Assembly: GCF_963678635.1 (NCBI RefSeq)
Contig: NC_087062.1
Coordinates: 79,983,200-80,047,199 of the forward strand
DNA: 64,000 nucleotides
Source: Symsagittifera roscoffensis
Taxonomy: Eukaryota; Xenacoelomorpha; Acoela; Convolutidae
Direction of reading: 5' to 3'
Part shown: positions 17,879 through 27,481 of the stretch, one piece after another
Layout: each line of letters opens with the position of its first letter
How positions within the stretch are numbered: the first letter of the stretch is position 1
Notes under the pieces: model-generated
What the model saw: the letters and a program-made list of their open reading frames with translations, nothing else
Told to the model about the DNA's origin: nothing
Databases searched by the model: none
Made by a program: the position numbers and the translations under genes

Positions 17879-20137
17879 TCAGCCTATACTTAAGTAATAT
17901 TTCTTATGTAGATACACTTGTATGTTCGTATCAGAGAATATCACGTGTACAAGCGCGTACAATTCCCGAGGATGCAGTCTTCCTCTATTTGGATCGTACA
18001 CTGGAAGCGAAAGCTCCTTCACGTCCATTTCCACAAGGAAGTCCCTCAGCCTCGTCAAAGACAAGACTAGGTTTTCTGGGTCCACGTGCTGCTTCTCTGT
18101 CGCCCTCGTTACCAAGAAGCATAAGTACTTTCCCGGTATCTGCGACACCGCCGGGGGTAAGGCTGCTACGCCCCCTATCCCTGGTCTTTGCTTCCAAAGG
18201 AATTCCACGTTTTTGTATTCCCTCTTAAAATCTGCCGCTAGCGCCGTCCTAAGACTCATGTCTGCGGTGATTGCTATCGCACATGTTCTGTTTGTGAGTA
18301 TGAAATCACTATCTGTTAGTACTATGTTACTTGAATATTCATTTGGTAAGTTAAAATATGACTCAACTACCCTGCCTATGTCAGGTTTCTTAGGTTCTTC
18401 GCCTGTTTCTGCTTCTAAGTTTCCTGTTTCTCTTGCTATTCTCAATTTTTTTATTATCAAGTTTTCAGTGTGGGTAAGTCCTACCCCCACTCCCCGGACA
18501 AAAATATCCATCGGCGTCCCCGTCGATCGCATACCGGGTATTAAGTCAAGATTAGAAGCTGGAATGAGAAGTTGTCCTTCCTGGGCAGCCCAGGAAGGAT
18601 CATCTCGTTCGGTCTTAATGTATTTCGCGCTTTCGCGATCTACGTCTTGAATCGTAACGCTGGTCTTTTCAGGGTCTGATGTCATTTCGTTCAGCCACTC
18701 TAAGACACGCAGGTTCGTCAGGTCTTGTTCATTTGACTGCTGTTGCTCATCGTCGAACTCCACCTCGGGTTTCGACCAGTCGTCAACCCACTCATCGTTG
18801 TGATCATCGACTATGTCAATGTCCTGTGACACGGTTATTTCCTCTAAACCCACTACTTCCTCCACTATTTTCTTTAGATCTATCCTATCCACTACAAAGT
18901 CGTCACCGTAAGGATTGTATTTCTTTCTTAGTCTCGTCCCGTCTTTCTGACGAGTCTGCATCGTGAACGGAAGATCTGGTTCCATGTTCTTGGGAACCTC
19001 TGTCTGTTCGGAATCCTGCCAATCTTCCTCTGCGTAGGGCAAGGTTTCATCGTCCGCTTCGATCTGTTCGTTTGGATCCAGGTCCAATGGTGTATCCGTA
19101 CCTTCCTCTACGACTTCGTTTCCATCGTTCTTCTCCCTGGTGCCTTTTTCATTGACCTCACAAGCAGGATCCATCATTAGATAATCCCATTCTTCCATGT
19201 CTGCAGGTATACACCAGTCTTCTGTCGATGGATTGTGTGGCTTGATGTTCTCGTAGTGGGCGGCTCGGCCAGTACTCAGTCTATAAAAGCGTCCCTCTTG
19301 GTGCACCTCTGTAATCATGAAGGGTCCCCTCCACTTCTTCAGAAGCTTTTTTGTCCCTTTCGGTGGTATAACGTTCTGAAATACCCATACGTAGTCTCCC
19401 ACCGAGTAAGCCTTTGCACCAGCTGCTTTCTTGTCGAATCTTTTCCTCTGCCTTGCCTGTGCCTGCTGAGTGTTTCGTCTACACAAGTCGTTCAACTCCT
19501 GTTGGCGTCTGATCACATCCCTCACGTAGACCTGTGGGGATGTTTTCTTTCCCTCATACTCTGGGTAGAAGAATGTCAAGGGTAAAGACTTCTCGTGTCC
19601 CGTCAGCATCATGTGTGGACTGACTCCAGTGGTGGAGTGTTGCGTGCTATTATAAGCTCCCATCACCTGTGGAAGGTATCTGTCCCAATCGGTCATGTAC
19701 CTGGAACAATATACCCTCAGCATCGACACTAACGTCCTATTCTGTCTTTCCACTAAGCCATTCGTCTGAGGGTGGTATGTCGTGGAGTGAGCCTGAGCGA
19801 CTTGTGACCGTCTCATAAGCTCTTTCGTAAGCTCGCCTACGAAAGCCGTTCCATTGTCCGATTGAAACGTCATTGGACATCCGTGTCTTGCTATCCACGT
19901 ATTGATCAGGTGGTCGCATGTCTCTTCCGCCGAGGCAGTTATGCAGGGCACGGCCTCTGCATACTTCGTGAAGTGATCTATCATGACCAAGACTTGGTTG
20001 TAACCGCTGTCTGTCATGCATATCTTCTGGTGATCTATCTGCACCACTTCGTTGAATTCAGACGACTCAATTGATTGTAAAGGAAATCGCAACTTCCTAG
20101 GATCCTTGACCTGTTGGCATGACAGACATGCTGTCAC
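17879..20137 (-). CDS. pol: Pol C-terminal part: integrase core, GPY/F module, extension with macro domain
   Basis: This is the integrase that inserts the cDNA. The zinc-finger cysteines CLSC open this segment; the matching histidines lie before the stop at 20141. The catalytic triad is visible as VVQIDH (Asp35), FQSDNGTAF (Asp94) and GLVERQN (Glu130), with the usual DDX35E spacing. A GPY/F-like module follows (KKWRGPFMITEV). After that come about 480 unusual residues: an acidic linker, then at about 602-748 (nt 18334-17885) a region that reads as a macro domain of the TARG1/OARD1 type. Its marks are CAIAITADMS, LAADFKREY, GGVAALP, YLCFLVTR, LRDFLVEMDVKELSLPVY and FSDTNIQVYLH. The catalytic Asp of TARG1-type hydrolases appears replaced by Gly. 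This part is cut from the rest of Pol by a TAA at 20141-20143. Confidence 0.88.
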   Translation of the reverse strand: MTACLSCQQVKDPRKLRFPLQSIESSEFNEVVQIDHQKICMTDSGYNQVLVMIDHFTKYAEAVPCITASAEETCDHLINTWIARHGCPMTFQSDNGTAFVGELTKELMRRSQVAQAHSTTYHPQTNGLVERQNRTLVSMLRVYCSRYMTDWDRYLPQVMGAYNSTQHSTTGVSPHMMLTGHEKSLPLTFFYPEYEGKKTSPQVYVRDVIRRQQELNDLCRRNTQQAQARQRKRFDKKAAGAKAYSVGDYVWVFQNVIPPKGTKKLLKKWRGPFMITEVHQEGRFYRLSTGRAAHYENIKPHNPSTEDWCIPADMEEWDYLMMDPACEVNEKGTREKNDGNEVVEEGTDTPLDLDPNEQIEADDETLPYAEEDWQDSEQTEVPKNMEPDLPFTMQTRQKDGTRLRKKYNPYGDDFVVDRIDLKKIVEEVVGLEEITVSQDIDIVDDHNDEWVDDWSKPEVEFDDEQQQSNEQDLTNLRVLEWLNEMTSDPEKTSVTIQDVDRESAKYIKTERDDPSWAAQEGQLLIPASNLDLIPGMRSTGTPMDIFVRGVGVGLTHTENLIIKKLRIARETGNLEAETGEEPKKPDIGRVVESYFNLPNEYSSNIVLTDSDFILTNRTCAIAITADMSLRTALAADFKREYKNVEFLWKQRPGIGGVAALPPAVSQIPGKYLCFLVTRATEKQHVDPENLVLSLTRLRDFLVEMDVKELSLPVYDPNRGRLHPRELYALVHVIFSDTNIQVYLHKKYYLSIG
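17885..18334 (-). other. Macro (ADP-ribose-binding-like) domain at the integrase C-terminus
   Basis: Sub-region of Pol, about 147 residues. The order of elements matches TARG1/OARD1-like macro domains: hydrophobic strand with Cys-Ala, Asp-Met turn, Ala-x-x-Phe-Lys helix, Gly-Val-Ala strand, Tyr-Leu-x-Phe-Leu-Val-Thr strand, Leu-x-x-Leu-Arg helix, Leu-x-Leu-Pro strand, and final Ile-x-Val-Tyr strand. The lysine of the FK motif is kept. The same domain is in E2 (40206-40658). ADP-ribose binding or reversal of ADP-ribosylation is inferred, not shown. Confidence 0.65.
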
Positions 20138-20140
20138 CCA

Positions 20141-21247
20141 TTACTCGCATGCCTTTTTCATCCCAGGCCACTCAAAGCGCTTCAGGATCCTCTGATACAC
20201 TTTGTCGATCCCTTGATGGCCCATCTGATCATGCGACCTGAATAATAGTTCTGTCTGATAGAGTTGCGGCAACACTATCGCGTTATATTTGTATAAGACC
20301 TTGTCTTCTTCTCTTCTCCTGCAAGCCACGATCCCGTCCTTGTTCAGATATAATCTCCCCTCCTTCTGCATGAAGTATTGTCTCAGGATCCTATAGCTGT
20401 CTTCTTCCAGGTCACCTTTGTCAGGTGCACCGTTTTCTATCCACCTTTTTAGGTTGCTTGTCATGCGATCATTTCTCTGCGCCCTTAGAAGGTCCGAGAG
20501 TCTGTATCTCGCCTTCAAGTACGTCTTCATGACTCTCATCTGACTGTTCAGCTCGTTGGGCTGATGTGTGTCTTCTTCCATCTTAACGCACCAAATCTTC
20601 GCCAACGGTTGTGTTTCTTGTTGAAACGGCTGAAGATCAGTCCTGACTACCTCTTTCTGCGGCAACAGGCTTATCGAACGTTTCGATACCGCTATCGTTT
20701 CTAAGTCATCCGCTGCGTTGTCAAAGACTCTTTCGCTTGGTATTAGGTAGCGATCACTGTCAGGATCCTGGTACACCTCTCTGTCCAGGTTTCTCGCCCG
20801 AGTTTCCACTAGTAGCGTGTGTATCGCCAGTTCTGACAGTTCTGATCCCGAGGTCGAATCCCTGTCTGAATAGGTGTTCATTCTCGAGCTTTCTGACTTA
20901 TCATCCGTCGAAGGTGTTGTGCTGGAGACTGCACGCTCCTCCAGATCATGTCCGTATTTCCTTCGCATCCATCTGAACTCCCCGGACAAAACTTTGTTCT
21001 CTAGGTCCTGTTTCTCATCAGGAATTTTCTCGTCTATCTCGGACTCCCCGGACAAATTTCCTTGTCCCGGGTGTTGATCTTGTGATCGCTGGTTTTTCTC
21101 CTCATCCTTCTCCCCGGACAAATAGTCTTGCAGCAGATTTTGTTCTACCTCTTCACCCTCTTTTTCCCGGTTTACAAAGGTGACAGTTCTCTTTTGCTTG
21201 CCGCTCTGCCGTCCTTTCTGTCCGTAAGAAGTACTGTTTAAAATCTC
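20141..21247 (-). CDS. pol: Pol middle part: RNase H-integrase linker and start of integrase zinc finger
   Basis: In frame with the segments on both sides. It is cut off upstream by the TAG at 21248-21250 and downstream by the TAA at 20141-20143; the first ATG after the upstream stop is at 21121. The linker is hydrophilic and contains three LSGE motifs (YLSGEKDEE, NLSGESEID, VLSGEFRW) within about 50 residues. The end carries HDQMGHQGIDKVYQRI and FEWPGMKKACE, the histidine half of the HHCC finger. In E2 this region is uninterrupted. A linker this long between RNase H and integrase is unusual. Confidence 0.8.
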   Translation of the reverse strand, partial: EILNSTSYGQKGRQSGKQKRTVTFVNREKEGEEVEQNLLQDYLSGEKDEEKNQRSQDQHPGQGNLSGESEIDEKIPDEKQDLENKVLSGEFRWMRRKYGHDLEERAVSSTTPSTDDKSESSRMNTYSDRDSTSGSELSELAIHTLLVETRARNLDREVYQDPDSDRYLIPSERVFDNAADDLETIAVSKRSISLLPQKEVVRTDLQPFQQETQPLAKIWCVKMEEDTHQPNELNSQMRVMKTYLKARYRLSDLLRAQRNDRMTSNLKRWIENGAPDKGDLEEDSYRILRQYFMQKEGRLYLNKDGIVACRRREEDKVLYKYNAIVLPQLYQTELLFRSHDQMGHQGIDKVYQRILKRFEWPGMKKACE

Positions 21248-24200
21248 CTAGGGTATTGTGGATACTAGTTGCTGAACTATTGTCCTACAATCCCTCTTGT
21301 TCTCTTCGTGCTGTTGTCTGGACGGCATGATCTTCACTTTCTCACTGACTGTTAGCGATGCCACTGCTGCTGTCCACTCGGGGTCATCTCTGGTCACTTC
21401 TCTTTCCAACAATCCACCCAGTATCCGCATCACTTGTGGTGTGACTTGCACCGTTTTATCCAATAATGAGAGGCTGTTTATATTCACGCGAGAGAGTTCT
21501 TGCTGGACCAGGTTCGAGCGCAGCAACAAATCCAAGGGGACAGGGTCCTCCCTTGACAGGATCTTTATCTCGGCTGCTTTCTCTACAGGTAACTCAGGAT
21601 GCCCCGGAATTGGATGTCCAGACTTATCCAACCATCTCGTTAAGGGAAGCGCTTCATAAGTTTCTTTGTCCAGAAACGAGAATCCCTCCTTTACTTCCGC
21701 CTGATTGGCCTGCTTCTGCTCCAATCTTTCATAGAACTCAGTTTTCTTGCTGAGACTGTCAGCATTCTGGTGTTTATCACGCATCCTGTGTTCGATTATC
21801 ATATGGTAGCCATCCAGTCTTACTATCCATCTACCAATATAACTCTGATCCATCGAGTAGGTTTTCAACCAGGATAACGCTCTGTTGTCCACGCGTAACT
21901 TGAAGGGAGCGCTCCCCAAGTATGCACGGTACTTTTCCACGAAGGTAACTACTGCAAACATTTCTGCTTTTGGTGCGCCATATTTCATCTCTGTGTCACT
22001 CAAGACTTTGCTGCCGTATGCAATGGGACGGAGGACTGTTCTTCCGTTCCATTCTTGCTCTTGATGCAATATTCCTGAGATGGCCACCACCGATGCGTCT
22101 GTGTCAAGAACATACATGCCCTTTTCTGTAGGCATGCCCAGCACTGGCGCTTCGCACAGTTCACGCTTTATGTTCTCGAAAGCAACTTGTGCCTCATCGT
22201 TCCATTCGAACTTTTTCCCTTTGTTGCGCATCAGCTTCTGCATCGGGTACACCTTGTCCGCGTATCCTTTTATGAATTCTCGGTAGTAATTGGCAAACCC
22301 TAGGAAGCTCATGAGCTGTGTGTCCGTTCTAGGAGCTTTCCATGTCAGCACAGCCTCTACTGCTTCTGGATCTGGCCTCACACCATGCCGGTCCACCATT
22401 CTTCCCAGGTACTTGATCGAATCCCTAAGGATTTCACATTTCGATGGTTTGTATTTCAAGCCTGCTCTTTTCATACATCCGACGACCTCATCGAGTCGAT
22501 CAATGTGATCCTCCAGGGTTGGTGTCGCTATGACTACGTCATCCACGTAGCACATCAAGAGATTCCCGTACTTTTTGGTCACTCCTGTCAAAGCCTGAGC
22601 CATCAGCCTTTGAAAGGTTGCTGTTGCATTGCACAAGCCGAAGGGCATCCTCTTCCACTGGTACAACCCCAATTCGCACGCGAATCCGGTTTTCTCCCTG
22701 TCCTTCTTTCGCAGAGGAACCTGCCAGAAGGCAGAACCCAAGTCCAATGTGGTGAAGAACTTTGCATCACCAAGTTTGGATAGGCTCTCGTCTATTCGCG
22801 GTATCGGGTACGCATCTTTAATCGTTACCGCGTTCAAGTAACGAAAGTCGCAACAAAATCTAAGCTGCCCCCCTTTCTTTTTCGCCATTACTACTCCGCA
22901 AGCCCATGGTGATTTCGAGGGTTCTATCATGTCGTATTCAAGCAACATTTCTATTTCCGCTCGGCACGCTTCCGATTTATGTGGCGTCATTCGCCTTGCG
23001 CCTTCCCTATGGGGAACGGCGCCCTCTTCTAGTTCGATTTCGTGTTCGACGAAATTACAGCAACCGATGTCCGCCTTATGTTTTGAAAATACTTCGGCGT
23101 TCCGATCTAGGAGGTCCCGCAATTTTTCAAAATCTCCCTCACCTATTTTTCCTTTTAAATGTTCTATTTCTGGCAAAACCGGTTTGTCAGAATCTAGTTC
23201 ATATGACGAGGGGCGTTCCGGAAAATCCGAGCAGCTTGATAAGCCGTCGTCCGTTTCGGATTTCATTGAAAACAATTTACGAATAGATTTTAATTCATCA
23301 ATCCTCTTTAAAATTTTATCTTTATTGGCATGATAAGGACAGTCTTTCACACTATATTTCTTCAAGTTTTGTGTCTCTTCATAGTCGGTCCTCATCGGCA
23401 ATGCGTAACCAAGCTTCTTTCCACGCTGGATTGAAACCGTGGTGTCCAGTGTGTTCAACAACACACTGACACACAGTCCGTTTTGCGTTACCGAGAAGCT
23501 CCGGCCTAAAATCACCGAACTCTGACTATTTGGATTCGGTACTAAGCAAACCTGTTTGCTATCACTTAACGAATTTAAATTTCTCATTCTAAAAATTGCT
23601 ACTACAGCTTGTCCTGGTTGTAACTTTACTTTTCTATCCAAAAAAACTGGTACCTTATTTTCATCTGTTATTATCCTATTAATTGGTCTCTTAACATACT
23701 TTCGGTCCGGGTTTCTAATCCGTATTAGACCGTTGTTCAAGTCAATCATCACGTCAAAGTTTCTGACAAAATCTCTGCCCAAGATGAATTGGTCGGCGTC
23801 GTCCAGATTCTCTACCACCAGGAAGCTCATCCAAAGGTTCCGTCCTCCCATGTGAAGGACTGTCACCGGTGTTCTTCCGGCTACGTAGATAGCTCCTCGA
23901 TTTGCAGCGGCTAGTCGGAGATTCGTAGGAATCAGATCTTCCCGCGTGAAGCCCATTCTCTCCCAGGTTTTTATCGGCATCACACTCACCACCGCGCCTG
24001 TGTCCAGAAGCCCTGTGACTCCGATTTTTGTTCCGTTGGTGTCAAGCAGGTGTGCTGTCACATCTGCTTCATATCCAATATGTACCGCGTCTTGTTCCAT
24101 CATGGCGTCATGGCCTATCCTGCGGACTTTGAGTTCCTCTTCACCCAAATAGATCTGCCCCATTTGGTCATCATCTGTTGTTATGTAAGTCCTGGTGTAG

Positions 24201-24400
24201 ATGCTGATTCCATCCACGTTCAGCATTATTTGATACGGCCCATAGACCTCCAAGTAGCGTCCATGAAGTTTCTTCATGCGAGGGCCACCCGTCGTTAGTA
24301 GTGCTCGCACAGCTCTCGACTCAGTGCGTGGCTCCACCTGCCTCAGATAATCTGCATATGTGTCCAAATGCATTAAAGTGAACTCTGATGGTTCACTCAA
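21248..24400 (-). CDS. pol: Pol: aspartic protease, reverse transcriptase, RNase H
   Basis: The protease active site is GLLDTGAVVSVMP (Asp133), closed by FILGRDFVRNFDV. Reverse transcriptase motifs are FTTLDLGSAFWQVPL, MPFGLCNATATFQRLM and the catalytic CYVDDVV (Tyr618-Asp621). RNase H shows LDTDASVVAISGIL, then E in KAEMFAVV, D in RVDNRALSWL, and D in HQNADSLS; all four acidic positions are kept. The order and motifs are those of Ty3/gypsy. It is open for 1050 codons from an ATG twelve bases beyond the Gag TAG, and is in the same frame as Gag. It ends at a TAG where E2 has CAA. Confidence 0.93.
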   Translation of the reverse strand: MSEPSEFTLMHLDTYADYLRQVEPRTESRAVRALLTTGGPRMKKLHGRYLEVYGPYQIMLNVDGISIYTRTYITTDDDQMGQIYLGEEELKVRRIGHDAMMEQDAVHIGYEADVTAHLLDTNGTKIGVTGLLDTGAVVSVMPIKTWERMGFTREDLIPTNLRLAAANRGAIYVAGRTPVTVLHMGGRNLWMSFLVVENLDDADQFILGRDFVRNFDVMIDLNNGLIRIRNPDRKYVKRPINRIITDENKVPVFLDRKVKLQPGQAVVAIFRMRNLNSLSDSKQVCLVPNPNSQSSVILGRSFSVTQNGLCVSVLLNTLDTTVSIQRGKKLGYALPMRTDYEETQNLKKYSVKDCPYHANKDKILKRIDELKSIRKLFSMKSETDDGLSSCSDFPERPSSYELDSDKPVLPEIEHLKGKIGEGDFEKLRDLLDRNAEVFSKHKADIGCCNFVEHEIELEEGAVPHREGARRMTPHKSEACRAEIEMLLEYDMIEPSKSPWACGVVMAKKKGGQLRFCCDFRYLNAVTIKDAYPIPRIDESLSKLGDAKFFTTLDLGSAFWQVPLRKKDREKTGFACELGLYQWKRMPFGLCNATATFQRLMAQALTGVTKKYGNLLMCYVDDVVIATPTLEDHIDRLDEVVGCMKRAGLKYKPSKCEILRDSIKYLGRMVDRHGVRPDPEAVEAVLTWKAPRTDTQLMSFLGFANYYREFIKGYADKVYPMQKLMRNKGKKFEWNDEAQVAFENIKRELCEAPVLGMPTEKGMYVLDTDASVVAISGILHQEQEWNGRTVLRPIAYGSKVLSDTEMKYGAPKAEMFAVVTFVEKYRAYLGSAPFKLRVDNRALSWLKTYSMDQSYIGRWIVRLDGYHMIIEHRMRDKHQNADSLSKKTEFYERLEQKQANQAEVKEGFSFLDKETYEALPLTRWLDKSGHPIPGHPELPVEKAAEIKILSREDPVPLDLLLRSNLVQQELSRVNINSLSLLDKTVQVTPQVMRILGGLLEREVTRDDPEWTAAVASLTVSEKVKIMPSRQQHEENKRDCRTIVQQLVSTIP

Positions 24401-24412
24401 ATTTCTTATTAC

Positions 24413-27400
24413 CTAGTGTCCAGCCACTGAGATTATCGACTGTATCTTCTTTCCCTGCGGCGCCATGCCGAACCTCTTACCGGAGATCACTTTAAGTTTC
24501 ATATCTAAACTGCTTGGTGTTTTCGTCTCCTCGAACTCCATTGCCTCGAAGGTATTCAGTTGCTCCTGAAGCTTTTCATTTTCCAGTTCAAGTTTCACTT
24601 TTTGTTCGATCTCTTTCGTCACCAATTCCTGCTGTACTCTATTTAAAGCATCCTTTGCGGCTGCCTTATAATCGATCTTGAAGTCATCGGCCGCAGTTGC
24701 TGGTTCCGGTTCACGTGCCTCTTCTGTTACTGCTTGCATTTTCTTTGCCGCCAGCTCTTGAGGTTTGTCCTTCCTGCGTGCCTCTGCTTCGCTCAAAAGT
24801 CGAGCCTTGCTTGCTTTCACTCCTGACAAAGCTTCTTCATGCCTTGGATGCTTGATGTCTGCCACTGCATCCCAGAATTGCGGACAATCTGATTTAAAAT
24901 GACCTTCCAAATTACAAAAGAAACACCTCGGGCCAAATTTCGCAATTACTCCTCTCATGAAATCCTCATGATCCAACTCTGACGCATCTTCGTCCTCGAG
25001 GCTAAAGCCTATTGCTTTCATGCCTTGTTTGTAAGCTGGGCATGCTGACACATGATGGTCTGTTGAACTGCAATTAGCACAAGAACGTCTCTTGTCCATA
25101 TCATCCCTCGGTTTGTACCAATTGTTCCCTTGGTTAGCTGGTCCGTTGTTAAAATTGCCATAATTGTTCTTGTAATATCCAGATCTCGAAGGAGGTTTCA
25201 ACAAAAGATACTCTTTTGATTTGAGCCTCAACTCCTCCGGTGTTGGCGCATTAGTTGATAGTGGTGTGTAATGCGTTGCTAGCATCGTACGAAGTTCATC
25301 ATTTTTCACACCATCGATGAATTTTGAGGCTACGGCCAGGTTCATCCTTCGGTTTGACTCATCCGGTTGGCTGCGTCTTCTCAGCATTTCCAAATCATCG
25401 AGAAACTTGTCTATTGTTTCATCTTCTCGTTGCCTCCGTTTCTCGAAGCGCATCATCGCCTGGTGCCCCTGCACCCCTGATCCGAAACGGTTTAACAAGA
25501 TTTCGAAGATTTTCTCAGCAGTGTCACGTTGATACTGTTTCTTAGCCATGACACAGTTCAGGGCTGTCCCTTCTAAGTTGCTGGTGAGCGCGCTGCATTC
25601 CTGTCTCTCCGACAAGTCCTCTTCCTCGAAATGCAGCTTCATTACCTCTATCCAGGTATCAATACAGCCATCAGATTCGTCCTTGTAGCATCTTGGCTTC
25701 TTAAAGTTTCTTCTGGACTTTTCACTGCGTTCATTGGTTCTAGATAACCGCGTCAGGAATGTCTCCAAAGACCTGTTCAGGGGTTCAAATGCTGTGGCCA
25801 TTGCCGTAGCATCCCTTGAGTGTCCCGCCTGAGTGTCCTCACACCTTGTCGAAGGCTCTGTGTGCGGTGCATCCCTGCAATCCGAATCACCATGAGCGTT
25901 TCCCGCTTGGCCCATGTGACTCCTCCTCGGGCTTGTATGCCCCATGTTGCCAGAATCGCTTCTCCCGGTCGCATGTGTGCTTTGCGTTGGTCGTTCGTTC
26001 GAGGTTTGTCTGTTCCCCGTTGAACTTGCTCTACTGTTCGGGCCCCATGCTGTATTACCCCTTGTGGCATAGCCTGATGAACTGCCCCTGCCTCTAGTGG
26101 ATCCATTTGTCTTCCTCCTTTGATGTTCATTGAAGTTCACCCTCGGTTCCCTGCTGGGACCTCCCGAGTTCGGCTCTCCTTCTTTTGGTCCACTCTTGCT
26201 GCTTAGTAGCCCGTCCAACCTATCCATGATAGCCTGCGTTCGCCTCTCCATCATCGCGTCTATCTTTGTGTCAAGAGACCCAAGAGACTGCTCTTGCTGA
26301 ATTCTTAACTTCTCCATGTCGGCTCTTAAGCGTAACTCCCTCTGTTCCGCCTCTCTTGTCATTCGCGACAAGTTCCTCGTCATATGTTCGTCCGTTCTTT
26401 CTTTCAAGCGTTTTTCGCTTCTGCCAACTTCTTGTCTGTTGCGGTTTATTTCTTCCCGCAGACTTTCTCTTTCAATGTGAACTGCTCTTTCCAGTTCACT
26501 CATCCTTATCGACATCTGTTCATTTTGTTCTCCTAAACTGCCCACTATGTTGTTTAAGGCTTCCTCTAGTGCTGCCCCGTTATCCATGAGTGGCGTCACT
26601 AGTGGTGGTGTAACTCTGTCGGTCCCAGGTAGCTTCGTGCTGGTAGAGATCCGGGCCTTGACTCTCTGTCTTGACGTTTTATCATTATCTATTTCAGGAT
26701 CCGCTAACGCGTTGCCAAGCCCTCTGGTTCTACTCTCTTCAGGTTGTGGCTCCGAACTTGTCCTAATCGCGAAGTCCTTGGACTGGCCCGGTGTGTTTGC
26801 CTCTTTGCTTATCGTTGTCACTACACCAAATTTATCCATGGTTCCAGTCTCTCTTCCGACGTGTGCCTCACTCTCCTGGATCGAACTATTGAGACTGACT
26901 TGAGATCCAAAGTCCCCTTGCACCTCTTCATCCTCTTCCTCCTGGGACTCCCCATCGTTTCCTGCTCCTCCTCCCATGCTGAATGGAAAGATGTTTCCGA
27001 AGGTGTTCTTCATTCTTTCTGAGAACGATGATGAGGTTGTTTGTTTTCCAGTTCCGCTTGCCATCATAGTGTTGTCTGTCGGAGATCTTCTAGTTGCCGT
27101 TACTTCAGTTGAGATGTCGGACAGTTCCGACATCTCCTCTCGATCCAACGTCCCGGTGGAAGTGGCAAAATCATGGCCTTGTTCTACCGGAGTAGATTCA
27201 CTCGCCAGCCTTCTGCCTCTCCCTTCCAGTCCATTTACTCCCTGGTTGTCGTTCATGGTATGGTCCGTATTGACCTCCACTTCTAACAGTTCTCTTCGCT
27301 CTTCTGAGGTCTTTTGACTTCTCGTTTCAACCATTCTGCCTGAAACCGTCCCCTCTTTATCGGACCGGGTTCGCTTGATCCAATCCACAAAAGGATCGGT

Positions 27401-27481
27401 CATCGTTTTTCTTTGCTTTTCAGGTATGAATTTCCTAGAGCTATTACCTCGTTTTGGTATCCTTGATTTGTCTAAACTCAT
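24413..27481 (-). CDS. gag: Gag: capsid and two-zinc-knuckle nucleocapsid
   Basis: This is the structural protein of the virus-like particle, 1022 aa, which is long for Gag. The first ~560 residues are charged and low-complexity, with a coiled coil at about 300-430. The capsid-like region is near residues 590-760 (DTWIEVMKLHFEEEDLSE, LEGTALNCVM, FLDDLEMLRRRS). Two CX2CX4HX4C zinc knuckles follow at 801-814 (CANC..DHH..AC) and 853-866 (CFFC..GHF..DC), then a Lys/Glu-rich helix. The frame ends at TAG 24413-24415 exactly between Gag and Pol; E2 has CAG there and reads straight through. Confidence 0.92.
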   Translation of the reverse strand: MSLDKSRIPKRGNSSRKFIPEKQRKTMTDPFVDWIKRTRSDKEGTVSGRMVETRSQKTSEERRELLEVEVNTDHTMNDNQGVNGLEGRGRRLASESTPVEQGHDFATSTGTLDREEMSELSDISTEVTATRRSPTDNTMMASGTGKQTTSSSFSERMKNTFGNIFPFSMGGGAGNDGESQEEEDEEVQGDFGSQVSLNSSIQESEAHVGRETGTMDKFGVVTTISKEANTPGQSKDFAIRTSSEPQPEESRTRGLGNALADPEIDNDKTSRQRVKARISTSTKLPGTDRVTPPLVTPLMDNGAALEEALNNIVGSLGEQNEQMSIRMSELERAVHIERESLREEINRNRQEVGRSEKRLKERTDEHMTRNLSRMTREAEQRELRLRADMEKLRIQQEQSLGSLDTKIDAMMERRTQAIMDRLDGLLSSKSGPKEGEPNSGGPSREPRVNFNEHQRRKTNGSTRGRGSSSGYATRGNTAWGPNSRASSTGNRQTSNERPTQSTHATGRSDSGNMGHTSPRRSHMGQAGNAHGDSDCRDAPHTEPSTRCEDTQAGHSRDATAMATAFEPLNRSLETFLTRLSRTNERSEKSRRNFKKPRCYKDESDGCIDTWIEVMKLHFEEEDLSERQECSALTSNLEGTALNCVMAKKQYQRDTAEKIFEILLNRFGSGVQGHQAMMRFEKRRQREDETIDKFLDDLEMLRRRSQPDESNRRMNLAVASKFIDGVKNDELRTMLATHYTPLSTNAPTPEELRLKSKEYLLLKPPSRSGYYKNNYGNFNNGPANQGNNWYKPRDDMDKRRSCANCSSTDHHVSACPAYKQGMKAIGFSLEDEDASELDHEDFMRGVIAKFGPRCFFCNLEGHFKSDCPQFWDAVADIKHPRHEEALSGVKASKARLLSEAEARRKDKPQELAAKKMQAVTEEAREPEPATAADDFKIDYKAAAKDALNRVQQELVTKEIEQKVKLELENEKLQEQLNTFEAMEFEETKTPSSLDMKLKVISGKRFGMAPQGKKIQSIISVAGH

